DNA from: Azospirillum agricola
GTDB lineage: Bacteria; Pseudomonadota; Alphaproteobacteria; Azospirillales; Azospirillaceae
DNA length: 64,000 nt
Reading direction: 5' to 3'
Assembly (NCBI RefSeq): GCF_017876095.1
Contig: NZ_JAGINM010000030.1
Coordinates: 1 to 64,000 of the forward strand
The translations under genes and the position numbers were made by a program. Positions 27,168 to 35,263 of this stretch are shown here, one piece after another. The notes under the pieces were generated by a model. That model was not told where the DNA came from. It worked only from the letters and a program-made list of their open reading frames with translations, and made no database searches. How positions within the stretch are numbered: the stretch's first letter is position 1; each line of letters opens with the position of its first letter.

Positions 27168-28211
27168 TCATGATCCGACAAGATTTGCGAGAGACTCGTA
27201 ATCAACGCCGCCGTCCATATTGACGACGTGGACAGAATTCACCAGATCGGAGTCAAGTTCAATGCCGTTGTCCGCCAGCCACATATCCGAGTATATAGTA
27301 TCGAGATATTTCTCGCCGCTGTCGGGAAGCACGCACAGGACATTGTTGTTCGGTCCCTCCAACTGGTGGCGCGCGGCGTGCAGCACGGCGCCGGCCGATC
27401 CGCCGAGCAGCAGCCCCTCCTTCTGGGCCATGCGCCGGCACATGGAGAAGGCGTCGCGGTCGCCGACCTTCACGGCGCCGTCGACATGGGTGCGGTCGAG
27501 GTTCTTCGGGATGAAGTAGTTTCCCGGCCCCTGTTGCAGGTAGGGCCCCTTGGTGCCGCCGAACAGCGTCGATCCGACCGGCTCGACGCCGATGACGCGG
27601 ATGGCCGGGTCGTGGGCCTTGATCCGCCGCGACACGCCGGTGATGGTCCCGCCGGTGCCGACGCTGACCAGCACGGCGTCCAGGGTAATGCCGTGCGTCT
27701 CGATCCAGTCGACGATCTCCTGGCCGGTGCCCCGGTAATGGGCGTCGGGGGCGTCGGGATTCTCGTACTGGTTCGGGACGAAGACGCCGTCGATCCGCCG
27801 CCGCAGCTCCTCGATCAGGCGGATGCGCGACTGGGTCAGGTCGGCGCCCTTGTCGTGCTCGCTGCGCACCATCAGGATGGTGGCGCCCAGCGCCTGGAGG
27901 ATCTTCAGCTTCTCGACCGGGCAGTTCTGGTCGACGACGACGATGTTCCGGTAGCCCTTCACCCGGCAGGCGATGCTGAGCCCGATGCCGGTGTTGCCGG
28001 ACGAGGATTCGATGATCAGCGGGTCGCGGGCCAGCTCGCCCCGCTCCTCCGCCCGCTCGATGATGTTCAGCGCGATGCGGTCCTTGACGCTGCGGCCGGG
28101 GTTGAAGAACTCCAGCTTGGCGAAGACGTTGCGCCCGGGGGGCTGCGACAGGGTGGCGACGCGGACGACGGGGGTGTCGCCGACCGTCGCGAGAAGGTTT
28201 TCGTGGATCAC
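27168..28211 (-). CDS. Cysteine synthase/beta-substituted alanine synthase-like PLP enzyme
   Basis: 347 residues, fold-type II PLP enzyme. The Schiff-base lysine is Lys43 in NPGRSVKDR, the substrate loop is ESSSGNTG at ~68-75, the phosphate cup is GTGGTITG, and the end region has LCVLPDSGEKYLDT. It starts with a GTG. CysK/CBS-type enzymes swap an activated Ser side chain for a nucleophile. It is clearly different from the SbnA-like paralogue two genes away, so the cluster has two beta-replacement enzymes; this one may make a second beta-substituted alanine or supply Cys. The C-terminal tail (VHVVNMDGGVDYE) is unusual for plain CysK. Confidence 0.85.
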   Translation of the reverse strand: MIHENLLATVGDTPVVRVATLSQPPGRNVFAKLEFFNPGRSVKDRIALNIIERAEERGELARDPLIIESSSGNTGIGLSIACRVKGYRNIVVVDQNCPVEKLKILQALGATILMVRSEHDKGADLTQSRIRLIEELRRRIDGVFVPNQYENPDAPDAHYRGTGQEIVDWIETHGITLDAVLVSVGTGGTITGVSRRIKAHDPAIRVIGVEPVGSTLFGGTKGPYLQQGPGNYFIPKNLDRTHVDGAVKVGDRDAFSMCRRMAQKEGLLLGGSAGAVLHAARHQLEGPNNNVLCVLPDSGEKYLDTIYSDMWLADNGIELDSDLVNSVHVVNMDGGVDYESLANLVGS

Positions 28212-28260
28212 GGTGCGGTGTTTCCAGTCGGGGGCGGCGCGGGGCAGGGAGCGGAGGCGC

Positions 28261-29298
28261 TCACCAGCGCGCCGTGTCGGGGAAGAAGTCGTCGATGCGG
28301 CGGGTGTGCCCGCCCGCGACCGCGCGGGCGAGCAGGTGGCGGCCGACCGCGATGTCGAGCACGCCGAGCCCGAAGGGCGAGAAGACGATGGGCTTGTCCC
28401 GGTCCGGAACCAGCGTCCCGTCCATCACGTCGGCCAGGGTGCCGGCGACGAAGTCCCGTCCGCCGGTCAGCTGCTCGGCCAGATGCGGGGAGGTCGCGGC
28501 CTTCAGGCAATGCTCGACGTCGTCGAAGACGTTGCAGGCGGCCAGCAGCAGCTCGGGCGCCAGATCGCGCAGCGACACGTTCAGGATCACCTGCCCGGCG
28601 TGCAGCAGGGTCGCGTCGTGGATGTACGGGGTGGCGGCGGTGGTGGCGAGGACGACGTGCGACGCCCCGCGGACCGCCTCCTCCAGCGAGGCCGCGACCC
28701 AGCGTTCCCCGGCGAGGGACGGCGCGACGTCGCGGAGCCGCTCCGCGTCGGCTTCGTTCAGGTCGTGCACGGCCAGGGAGTCGAACCGCCAGCCCTGGGC
28801 GCGGAAGTAGTCGAGGATGGTCCGCGCGATGACGCCGGCGCCGACCACCGCCAGCCGCCCGCCCCGCCGCCCGCCCTCTTGCCCGCCCGCCTGTCCACGG
28901 CTCAGCAGGTCGGCGGCGAGCACCGCCGAGGCCGCCGTCCGCGCCGCGCTGATCTGCGAGGCTTCCAGGCAGGCGACCGGGTAGCCGGTCTCGTAATCGT
29001 TCAGCAGCAGGGTGGCCGAGGCGCGTTGCAGGTTGGAGCGGATGTTGTCGGGGTAGCTGGCGATCCATTTGATGCCGGACACCGGGGATTCCCCGCGGAC
29101 CGCCGCCGGCAGCGCGATGATGCGCGCGTTGGGCTTGTCGTCGAAGCGCAGGAAATAGCTGTCCGGGTTGTTGGTCTCGCGGCGGCCGTGCATCCGGTAG
29201 GTGTCGCGCACGACGCCGACGACCTCGTCATGGCCGGTCGCGAGAAGGGCCGCGATGACTTGGCCGGAGAGGACGTGGAAACTGGGGGCGGAGGTCAT
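28261..29298 (-). CDS. sbnB: SbnB-like ornithine cyclodeaminase/mu-crystallin family dehydrogenase
   Basis: 345 residues. An N-terminal substrate domain (SYFLRF, SGIKWIASYPDNI, where the Lys is the conserved active-site lysine) is followed by a Rossmann domain with LAVVGAGVIART near 149-160. The SbnB signature VSLRDLAPELLL and late FSPFGLGVLDIAVG are present. In staphyloferrin B synthesis SbnB oxidatively cleaves the SbnA product to L-2,3-diaminopropionate and 2-oxoglutarate using NAD+. A Gly/Arg/Gln-rich insert lies just before the Rossmann motif. Overlaps the SbnA-like gene by ATGA, the usual sbnA-sbnB pairing. Confidence 0.87.
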   Translation of the reverse strand: MTSAPSFHVLSGQVIAALLATGHDEVVGVVRDTYRMHGRRETNNPDSYFLRFDDKPNARIIALPAAVRGESPVSGIKWIASYPDNIRSNLQRASATLLLNDYETGYPVACLEASQISAARTAASAVLAADLLSRGQAGGQEGGRRGGRLAVVGAGVIARTILDYFRAQGWRFDSLAVHDLNEADAERLRDVAPSLAGERWVAASLEEAVRGASHVVLATTAATPYIHDATLLHAGQVILNVSLRDLAPELLLAACNVFDDVEHCLKAATSPHLAEQLTGGRDFVAGTLADVMDGTLVPDRDKPIVFSPFGLGVLDIAVGRHLLARAVAGGHTRRIDDFFPDTARW

Positions 29299-30326
29299 GC
29301 CGGTTCCTTCGCGCGCTGTTCGATGCCCACGGCGGGGGCAGGGAGAGGAGGGGGGAGCAGGGAGGGCAGGAGGCCGGGGAAATGCTCCTCGACCCACTCG
29401 TCGTTGTAGATCGTGTCCAGGTAGCGCTCCCCCAGGTCGGGGGAGATGGCGACGACGCAGGCCCCCGGCGGGATCGCCGGGGCGAAGGCCTTCACTCCCG
29501 CCAGCACCGTGCCGGAGGAGCCGCCCAGCAGCACCCCGTCGCGGGCCAGCCGGCGGCACATGGCGATGGTGTCGGCCTCGGGGACCATCAGCAGCTCGTC
29601 GAAGCTCGACAGCCGGCTGATCGGCGGCTTGCGGCTGGTTCCCAGACCGGGGATGTGGCGCTTGCCCGCCGGCCGGCCGAAGGTCACCGACCCTTCGGAA
29701 TCGACGGCGACGATGCGCGTCGACGGGGACCATTCCCTCAGGGCGGCCGAGACGCCGCCCAGCGTTCCGGTGGTGCCGGCGCCGACGAACACATAGTCGG
29801 GCCGGGGAAAGCGTGCCAGCAGCTCCGGCCCGGTGGTCAGCTGGTGCGCCCGGACATTCTCAAGATTCTCGTACTGGTTGATCCAGACGAGCCGGGGGTC
29901 GCGGTCGAGCATCGCCTTGATCAGGTCGATGCGGGTGCCGAGATAGCCGCCGCTGGGGTCGCGGTCGCGCACGATGACCAGCTCGGCGCCATAGGCGCGG
30001 ATGGCGCGGGCGGTGAGCGGCGCGATGTTCGGATCGCTGACGCAGGTGAAGGCGTAGCCCTTGGCCGCGCAGATCATGCTCAGCGCCAGCCCCAGGTTGC
30101 CGGACGAGCTTTCGATCAGCCGCGCCCCCGGCCCGAGCCGGCCGCTGGCCTCCAGCTGCCGGACCATGTGGACGGCCGGCTTGACCTTGATGGAGCCGCT
30201 GACCGAGAAGCCTTCCAGCTTCACGTTGATGGCGATGTGGGGGGCGATCGACCGCAGGGACAGATAGCACCCGCCGTGGATCAGCTCGGTCGGGCAGCCC
30301 GCGACCATGCCCGCATCACCGCACAT
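29295..30326 (-). CDS. sbnA: SbnA-like 2,3-diaminopropionate precursor synthase
   Basis: 343 residues, fold-type II PLP enzyme of the SbnA branch: KLEGFSVSGSIKVKPAV with the Schiff-base Lys47, ESSSGNLGLAL, and GAGTTGTLGG, ending in ISPDLGERYLDTIYND. In SbnA, O-phospho-L-serine and glutamate are joined to N-(1-amino-1-carboxyethyl)-glutamate. It differs from true CysK in the Gly-Ser-Ile-Lys-x-Lys motif and is translationally coupled to SbnB. A second ATG at 30308 is possible. Its start overlaps the DapF-like gene end by 11 nt, so DapF-like, SbnA and SbnB are one operon. Confidence 0.87.
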   Translation of the reverse strand: MCGDAGMVAGCPTELIHGGCYLSLRSIAPHIAINVKLEGFSVSGSIKVKPAVHMVRQLEASGRLGPGARLIESSSGNLGLALSMICAAKGYAFTCVSDPNIAPLTARAIRAYGAELVIVRDRDPSGGYLGTRIDLIKAMLDRDPRLVWINQYENLENVRAHQLTTGPELLARFPRPDYVFVGAGTTGTLGGVSAALREWSPSTRIVAVDSEGSVTFGRPAGKRHIPGLGTSRKPPISRLSSFDELLMVPEADTIAMCRRLARDGVLLGGSSGTVLAGVKAFAPAIPPGACVVAISPDLGERYLDTIYNDEWVEEHFPGLLPSLLPPPLPAPAVGIEQRAKEPA

Positions 30327-31179
30327 GGAAGCGCCCCGTGCAGACGGTCTCGGCCGGGCCGGTCATGAACACGCGGCCGTCCGCGTCCCGCTCGACCGTC
30401 AGTTCGCCCAGCTCCAGTTCGACCGTGACGCGGGGGCCGGTCAGCCCGCGCAGGCACGCGACCACCGCCGCCGCGCAGGCCCCGCTGGCGCAGGCCAGCG
30501 TGGCGCCGGCGCCGCGCTCCCAGCTCCGCACGCGCAGCCGGTCGCGCGCCAGCGGCTGGACGAAGTTGACGTTGATCCCCTCGGGAAACAGCGGGTCGCG
30601 TTCCACCCGCGGCCCGGCGCCGCGGACCAGCGCGTCGTCCAGGGAGTCCACGAAGGTCACCGCGTGCGGCACCCCCAGCCCGATGGCGTGGAACCGCAGC
30701 GGCGGCTCGCTGGAGCCGTTTCCGCCGACCAGAAGCGCCGCCGGATCCGCGCCGGCGCGGACCGGGATGCCGGCGGCGTCGAACCGCGGCAGCCCCATGT
30801 CGATGCGCAGGCCGGTGACCGTGTCGCCGTCCCGCTCGACCGCGACCGTCATCAGGCCGGCGCGGGCCCGCACCGCCAGGACGGGGCGCCGCAGGATGGC
30901 GCGGTCGTGGACGTAGCGGGCGACGCAGCGGATCCCGTTGCCGCACATGCTGGATTCGCTGCCGTCCGGGTTGAGGACCCGCATGCCGACCGCGTGGTCC
31001 GCATCCGGCCCGGCGACCAGCAGCAGGCCGTCGGCGCCGACCCCGGTCTGGCGGTGGCAGATCCGACGGGCGAGCGCCCCCGGCTCCAGCCCGTCCAGCC
31101 CGTCCAGCGCCCGCTCCTCGACGACGATGAAGTCGTTGCCGAGGCCGTGCATCTTGGTGAATTCGATGTCGATGGACAT
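30316..31179 (-). CDS. DapF-like PLP-independent amino-acid racemase/epimerase
   Basis: 287 residues with both catalytic cysteines of the DapF fold: Cys79 in MCGNGIRC and Cys230 in ACASGACAA. Other kept features are HGLGNDF (Asn15), NPDGSE (Asn70), INVNF and WERGAG (Glu221, Arg222). Two positions are altered: the GNPH motif reads GVPH (Val170), and GAGET reads GAGAT (Ala226). In characterised DapF the GNPH Asn contacts the distal end of diaminopimelate, so a different, probably smaller substrate is likely. In the D-cycloserine pathway a DapF relative racemises O-ureidoserine. Here it could invert diaminopropionate or a related amino acid. It could still be an ordinary lysine-pathway DapF, but cluster position argues otherwise. 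Confidence 0.83.
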   Translation of the reverse strand: MSIDIEFTKMHGLGNDFIVVEERALDGLDGLEPGALARRICHRQTGVGADGLLLVAGPDADHAVGMRVLNPDGSESSMCGNGIRCVARYVHDRAILRRPVLAVRARAGLMTVAVERDGDTVTGLRIDMGLPRFDAAGIPVRAGADPAALLVGGNGSSEPPLRFHAIGLGVPHAVTFVDSLDDALVRGAGPRVERDPLFPEGINVNFVQPLARDRLRVRSWERGAGATLACASGACAAAVVACLRGLTGPRVTVELELGELTVERDADGRVFMTGPAETVCTGRFHVR

Positions 31180-31196
31180 GATGCGGCGCCCCTGGC

Positions 31197-32072
31197 TCAG
31201 ACCGGGAACTTGCGGCGCAGATACACGCGCTGCAACCAGCGCCGGTCGCCCGCCGCGAGACCGATCCGCGGAATCGGCGCCCGGCCGTGGCACGTCTTGC
31301 GGTTGTCGAACAGCAGCGCGTCGCCCGGTTCCAGCACCACGCTGACGCAGTTGCGCGACACGCCCTCCGGCGTCACGCAGAAGGCGAAGAGCTTGTCGAG
31401 GAGCCGCTGCGCCTCCTCGTCCTTGCCCTTCATCGAGGTCAGGTCGAGGCGGAGCTTCAGGTCGCCGAACTCGTTGCGGCTCAGCACCGGATGCTCGAAC
31501 CAGCTCCGCTCGCCCCAGCTTTCGCCCATCTCGACGAGGAAGCGCGGCTGGAACAGGATGCCGATCTCGCGTTCGTCGAGCTCGGAGAGCAGGATCTCCA
31601 TCGGCCACAGGGTCGTCGGGCCGCGCTCGGTGTTCTTGAGGCAGACCAGCATCACCAGATCGGGCGGGTCGGGCAGGTGCGGCGCCTCCATGTGCGCCTC
31701 GAACAGGTTCGTGCCCTCGTTGCTGCGGCTGTCCTCGCGGCCATGGATCGGGATCACCTGATGGATGTATTCGCCCTTCTTCTCGCCGGGATAGCCGAGG
31801 ATGTCGCAGTCCAGGGCGGCCGACAGGCGGATGGTCGCCCACTCGACGCCCCACTCCTCGCGCGCCGGCCGGTCCCCCGTGGGGCCGGTGGGGGGCAGAT
31901 TGCCGACATGCTCGCGCAGCAGGCCACGCGCGATTCCATAATCGCTCAAACCCGAAATCACGTCGGACAGTTCGTTTGGCAAATGATCGAACTGTTTTCC
32001 CATAATCGGCGGAATAATGCCTTTGCGCCGATTGATCCAGTCATAGGCGTTCACGCCATGAAGCTGATTCAT
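31197..32072 (-). CDS. Clavaminate-synthase-like Fe(II)/2-oxoglutarate oxygenase
   Basis: 291 residues, TauD/clavaminate-synthase superfamily. The HxE iron ligands are His127 and Glu129 in EAHMEAPH; the distal His is His262 in TCHGRAP and the oxoglutarate-binding Arg is in the following RRWLQRVYLRR segment. It is the VioC/asparagine-oxygenase-like subgroup that hydroxylates or otherwise oxidises free amino acids, as shown by the DLVMLVCLKN stretch after the motif. First gene of the minus-strand cluster, 17 nt before the DapF-like gene; it probably modifies one of the building blocks. The ATG at 32072 opens the operon. Confidence 0.85.
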   Translation of the reverse strand: MNQLHGVNAYDWINRRKGIIPPIMGKQFDHLPNELSDVISGLSDYGIARGLLREHVGNLPPTGPTGDRPAREEWGVEWATIRLSAALDCDILGYPGEKKGEYIHQVIPIHGREDSRSNEGTNLFEAHMEAPHLPDPPDLVMLVCLKNTERGPTTLWPMEILLSELDEREIGILFQPRFLVEMGESWGERSWFEHPVLSRNEFGDLKLRLDLTSMKGKDEEAQRLLDKLFAFCVTPEGVSRNCVSVVLEPGDALLFDNRKTCHGRAPIPRIGLAAGDRRWLQRVYLRRKFPV

Positions 32073-32435
32073 AGCTCTGTCCGTGCTTCGTTATTTTGGA
32101 GAGAATGGAAAAATTCTTTTGGGTAGCCGTCGGATTCAACCGGAACGGGCTATTTCTCGAAGTTATTCAGCCAAATCGTCGATGTCCAGAGAATTTATCG
32201 ACTATTGAGAGATAAATATTGAATTCATTCAATCGTATGCGTGAACAGCAAGCGCAAGCTGGACTTGCTTTGTTGGTGCTTGCCTCTTTTTCCCAATTCA
32301 ATCCGCTGATCTGAAACAGTTTTCAGAGCGCAAGAAAAAGGAGGTTTGGAATTAAAATCATTATAAAGAAAAAGCGGCCGCGCGGACACGGCGTCCGCCG
32401 CCGGCTGAACGCACCGAAATCCCACCGCTCGGATT
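32073..32435. other. AT-rich control region of the biosynthetic cluster
   Basis: The left ~310 bases are visibly AT-rich compared with the rest of the window. Dyads: TTTATC/GATAAA at 32194-32216, ATTGAAT/ATTCAAT at 32218-32233, and a nested hairpin at 32248-32283 followed by five T (own entry). No coding frame stands out. It should contain the promoter of the oxygenase-led operon and perhaps of the GntR gene. Confidence 0.5.
32248..32291 (+). terminator. Nested hairpin with T-run, terminator or attenuator
   Basis: Outer stem GCAAGC/GCTTGC enclosing an inner stem GCAAG/CTTGC with loop CTGGA, followed by CTC and five T on the plus strand. No plus-strand gene precedes it, so it may be a leader attenuator ahead of the GntR gene or the 3' end of a small RNA. 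Confidence 0.4.
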
Positions 32436-32457
32436 CGCACAATGCATCCAAAGTACG
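32436..32457. promoter_or_regulatory. GntR-type operator, copy 1
   Basis: CGCACAATG-CATC-CAAAGTACG. The right part (TGCATCCAAAGTACG, 15 bases) is identical to the dyad upstream of the dehydrogenase operon at 38721. Located 110 nt upstream of the FCD-GntR start, consistent with autoregulation. Confidence 0.6.
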
Positions 32458-32566
32458 ATGGTCAATCCCGTTCCTTTGGCGTATGATCCGGGCCGCCACG
32501 ACCGCGACGCCATGACCACGAAGCCGTCACCGGGTCTCCGCCGCCGAACGACCGCGAGCGTACCGT

Positions 32567-33583
32567 ATGAAGAGCGCCTCCATTCCCGATCCGACGCCGG
32601 AAGTCGCCGACAGGACGGCCTCGCTGCAAGAACGGGCCTACCGGCTCCTGAAGGCGATGCTCGAAGACGGCCGGATCGCTCCCGGCGAACGGTTGCTGGA
32701 GGCCCAGGTCGCCAAGGCGTTCGGAATCAGCCGCTCTCCGGCGCGCCACGCCCTGCGGTCGCTCTGCGCGCAGGGGCTGCTCGACGAGCATGACGGCAAG
32801 GGCTATGTCGCCGCCGGCCAGGGCGGGCCAAGCCCCGACGGCCCGCTGGCGACGCTCGATGCGATCCGCATCCAGGCCACGCCGCAATGGGAACGCATCT
32901 ACAAGGAGGTCGAGCAGGAGCTGTTCATCCGGGTCCTGTTCGACGCGGTGCGCATCAACGAAAAGCAGCTGGCGCTTCATTTCGACGTCAGCCGCACGGT
33001 GACGCGCGACCTGCTCGCCCGCATGCACGGCATGGGGCTGATCGTGAAGGACGACACCGGGCATTGGCTGGCCCGGCGGATCACGCCCGAGCACATCCGC
33101 GACCTCTACGAGATGCGCGGCCTTCTCGAACCCCAGGCGCTGCTGAAATCGCTTCCCCATGTGCCGGACGCGCGGCTGCGGGCGGTGCGGGACAATCTGA
33201 CGCTCGCCCTCGAAGGCCCGGTCGCGGACAGCGCCGCCTTCGATCAGGTCGAGCGCGACCTCCACATCGGCATCCTGTCCTTCTGCCCCAACAAGGAGAT
33301 CCTGCGGGCGCTGGAACGGACCCATCTGGTGTTCGGCCCGACCCGCTACCTGTTCCACCCCTTCCTGGGCGTTCCCGTCGAGATGATCCAGGCGGCCCTG
33401 ACGGAGCATCTGGACATCGTCGACCGCCTGCTCCGCCGCGACGGCGGCGGGGCGGCGCAGGCGCTGCACGAGCATCTGAAGGTGGCGGACGATCGGTGGC
33501 TGAAGCGCTTCGAGATCATCGCGCGGACGACCCGGTTGCAGTTTCCCCCCTACCTCGCGCCCGCCGCCCCCGACCGTTCCTGA
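32567..33583 (+). CDS. GntR-family regulator, FCD type, with a second winged-helix-like segment
   Basis: 338 residues. N-terminal GntR winged helix at ~18-80 (SLQERAYRLLKAML, KAFGISRSPARHALRSL, GYVAAG). A second wHTH-like segment follows at ~125-175 (ALHFDVSRTVTRDLLARMHGMGLI), then a helical FCD domain from ~180 with DLYEMRGLLEP and the metal/ligand-site pattern DLHIGIL...EHLDIVD. FCD regulators sense carboxylic acids. The gene converges on the operon ending at 33589 and has the same 22-bp dyad as that operon's promoter, so it most likely controls it. The extra wHTH is uncommon for this family. Confidence 0.87.
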   Translation: MKSASIPDPTPEVADRTASLQERAYRLLKAMLEDGRIAPGERLLEAQVAKAFGISRSPARHALRSLCAQGLLDEHDGKGYVAAGQGGPSPDGPLATLDAIRIQATPQWERIYKEVEQELFIRVLFDAVRINEKQLALHFDVSRTVTRDLLARMHGMGLIVKDDTGHWLARRITPEHIRDLYEMRGLLEPQALLKSLPHVPDARLRAVRDNLTLALEGPVADSAAFDQVERDLHIGILSFCPNKEILRALERTHLVFGPTRYLFHPFLGVPVEMIQAALTEHLDIVDRLLRRDGGGAAQALHEHLKVADDRWLKRFEIIARTTRLQFPPYLAPAAPDRS

Positions 33584-33588
33584 GCGGC

Positions 33589-34437
33589 TTATTCCGGCGC
33601 GCGGACCACCCGCTGCCGCTGCCGCCCGAGCGATTCGACGCCGAGCGTCACCGTGTCGCCGGGCTTGAGCCAGATGGGTTCCGGACGCTTGCCCATGCCG
33701 ACGCCAGGCGGCGTGCCGGTGGCGATGACGTCGCCGGGAAGCAGCGTCATGTAGGCGCTGCAATAGGACACCAGTTCCGCCACGCCGAAGATCATGGTGC
33801 GCGTGTTGCCGGTCTGCATGCGCTCGCCGTTCACGTCGAGCCACAGGTCGAGGGTCTGCGGGTCAGGAACCTCGTCGGCGGTGACCAGCCAGGGGCCGAG
33901 GGGGGCGAAGCTGTCGCAGCCCTTGCCCTTGTCCCATTGCGACGACTGCATCTGGAAGGCGCGCTCCGACACGTCGTTGACGACGCAGTAGCCGGCCACA
34001 TGGTCGAGCGCCCGTTCCTCCGGCACGTGCCGCGCCTTGCGGCCGATGACGACGCCCAGCTCGACCTCCCAGTCCAGCCGGGTCGAGTGGGGCGGCTGGA
34101 TGGTGTCGTCGTTCGGCCCGCAGATCGCCGTCGTCGGCTTCAGGAAGATGATCGGTTCGGTGGGAACCGGCAGCCCGGTCTCCGCAGCGTGGTCGGAATA
34201 GTTCAGGCCGATGCAGACGATCTTGGAGGTGCCGTGGAACGGCACCCCGATGCGGGGGTTGCCGGACACGAAGGGAAGACTCCCGGGATCGATCGCGGCC
34301 AGCCGGGCCAGCCCCTCGGGCGACAGGTCCTCGGGCCGGAAGGGGCCCCGCAGGCCGGACAGGTCGCGCAGCCGGCCCTCGCGGTCGACGAGGCCGGGCT
34401 TCTCGTTGTTCGGATCGCCGAATTGGCACAGTTTCAT
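33589..34437 (-). CDS. Fumarylacetoacetate-hydrolase-family enzyme (diketo-acid hydrolase type)
   Basis: About 282 residues from the ATG at 34437, giving the usual MKLCQFGDPNNEKPGL opening; AGGA lies 10 nt upstream. An ATG at 34464 is also possible. The FAH fold shows IVCIGLNYSDHAAE, the acidic metal ligands in LDWEVELGVVIG, VNDVSERAFQ, and GTPPGVGMGKRP. Relatives hydrolyse 2,4-diketo acids, for example in L-fucose/L-rhamnose breakdown. Last gene of the dehydrogenase-led operon, next to an SDR that could provide its diketo-acid substrate. Confidence 0.87.
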   Translation of the reverse strand: MKLCQFGDPNNEKPGLVDREGRLRDLSGLRGPFRPEDLSPEGLARLAAIDPGSLPFVSGNPRIGVPFHGTSKIVCIGLNYSDHAAETGLPVPTEPIIFLKPTTAICGPNDDTIQPPHSTRLDWEVELGVVIGRKARHVPEERALDHVAGYCVVNDVSERAFQMQSSQWDKGKGCDSFAPLGPWLVTADEVPDPQTLDLWLDVNGERMQTGNTRTMIFGVAELVSYCSAYMTLLPGDVIATGTPPGVGMGKRPEPIWLKPGDTVTLGVESLGRQRQRVVRAPE

Positions 34438-34525
34438 CGTGGTCGGGTCCTGTTGGGTCGCCATGCCGGAATCCGGTTCCGGCGCGAAGGATGGAGAACG
34501 GGTTGCGGAGGATGGGGATGGAAGA

Positions 34526-35263
34526 TCAGGCGACCGTGGCGCCGTCGTCCACGGTCCAGGCGGCGCCGTTGACGTGGGCGGCCTGGTCCGACAGCAGGAA
34601 GGCGATGATCCCGGCGACGTCCTCCGGCCGGCCGTAGGCGGCGCTCCCGGCGCGCCGGATGCCGCCGGAGCGTTGCGCCTGCTCGTCGAGCGAGCGGATC
34701 ATCCGGGTCTCGACCGGGCCGGGCAGCACGGCGTTGACCCGCACCCCCGTGCCCGCCACGTCGAGCGCCGCAACGCGGGTCAGTCCGAGCACCGCGTGCT
34801 TTGTGGCGACGTAGCCGGCCAGTCCCGTCCGACCGCGGATGGCCGAGGTCGAGGCGGTGTTGACGATGGCGCCCGTCCCGCGCGGGACCATGCGGGCGAG
34901 GACATGCTTCAGGCCGAGGAAGACGCCCTTCGCGTTGACCTGGAACAGCCGGTCGAAGACCTCGTCCGGGTAGAGGTGGATCGGCGCGACGACGCCCTCG
35001 ATCCCGGCGTTGTTGGCGAAGGCGGTGATCGGCCCGAGTTGCCGTTCCACCGCGTCGACGCAGGCGGCGACCTGGATGCCGTCCGAGACGTCGGCGCGGA
35101 CGAACAGCGCCCGGCGGCCGGCGGCCTCGACGAGGCGCGCCGTTTCGTTTCCCAGCCCCTCGTCGACGTCCGCCACGGCGACGTCGGCGCCACCCTCGGC
35201 GAGCCGGACGGCGGTCGCCCGGCCGATGCCGCCGCCCCCGCCGGTCACCAGGGCGACGCTCAC
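34526..35263 (-). CDS. Short-chain dehydrogenase/reductase
   Basis: 245 residues, classical SDR: VTGGGGGIGRA coenzyme motif at ~6-16, an acidic residue after beta-2 (VADVD) favouring NAD(H), NNAG, catalytic Ser-Tyr-Lys in the segments STSAIRGRTGLAGYVATK, and PGPVETRM. Starts with GTG overlapping the binding-protein stop (GTGA). It should oxidise a hydroxy-acid or keto-acid intermediate in the pathway that ends with the FAH-family enzyme. Confidence 0.87.
   Translation of the reverse strand: MSVALVTGGGGGIGRATAVRLAEGGADVAVADVDEGLGNETARLVEAAGRRALFVRADVSDGIQVAACVDAVERQLGPITAFANNAGIEGVVAPIHLYPDEVFDRLFQVNAKGVFLGLKHVLARMVPRGTGAIVNTASTSAIRGRTGLAGYVATKHAVLGLTRVAALDVAGTGVRVNAVLPGPVETRMIRSLDEQAQRSGGIRRAGSAAYGRPEDVAGIIAFLLSDQAAHVNGAAWTVDDGATVA

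Noticed and set aside
24531..32072. Complete siderophore (staphyloferrin B-like) biosynthesis cluster
   Set aside because: SbnA/SbnB are present but no IucA/IucC-type NIS synthetase or citrate synthase is seen, so a staphyloferrin-type product is not supported.
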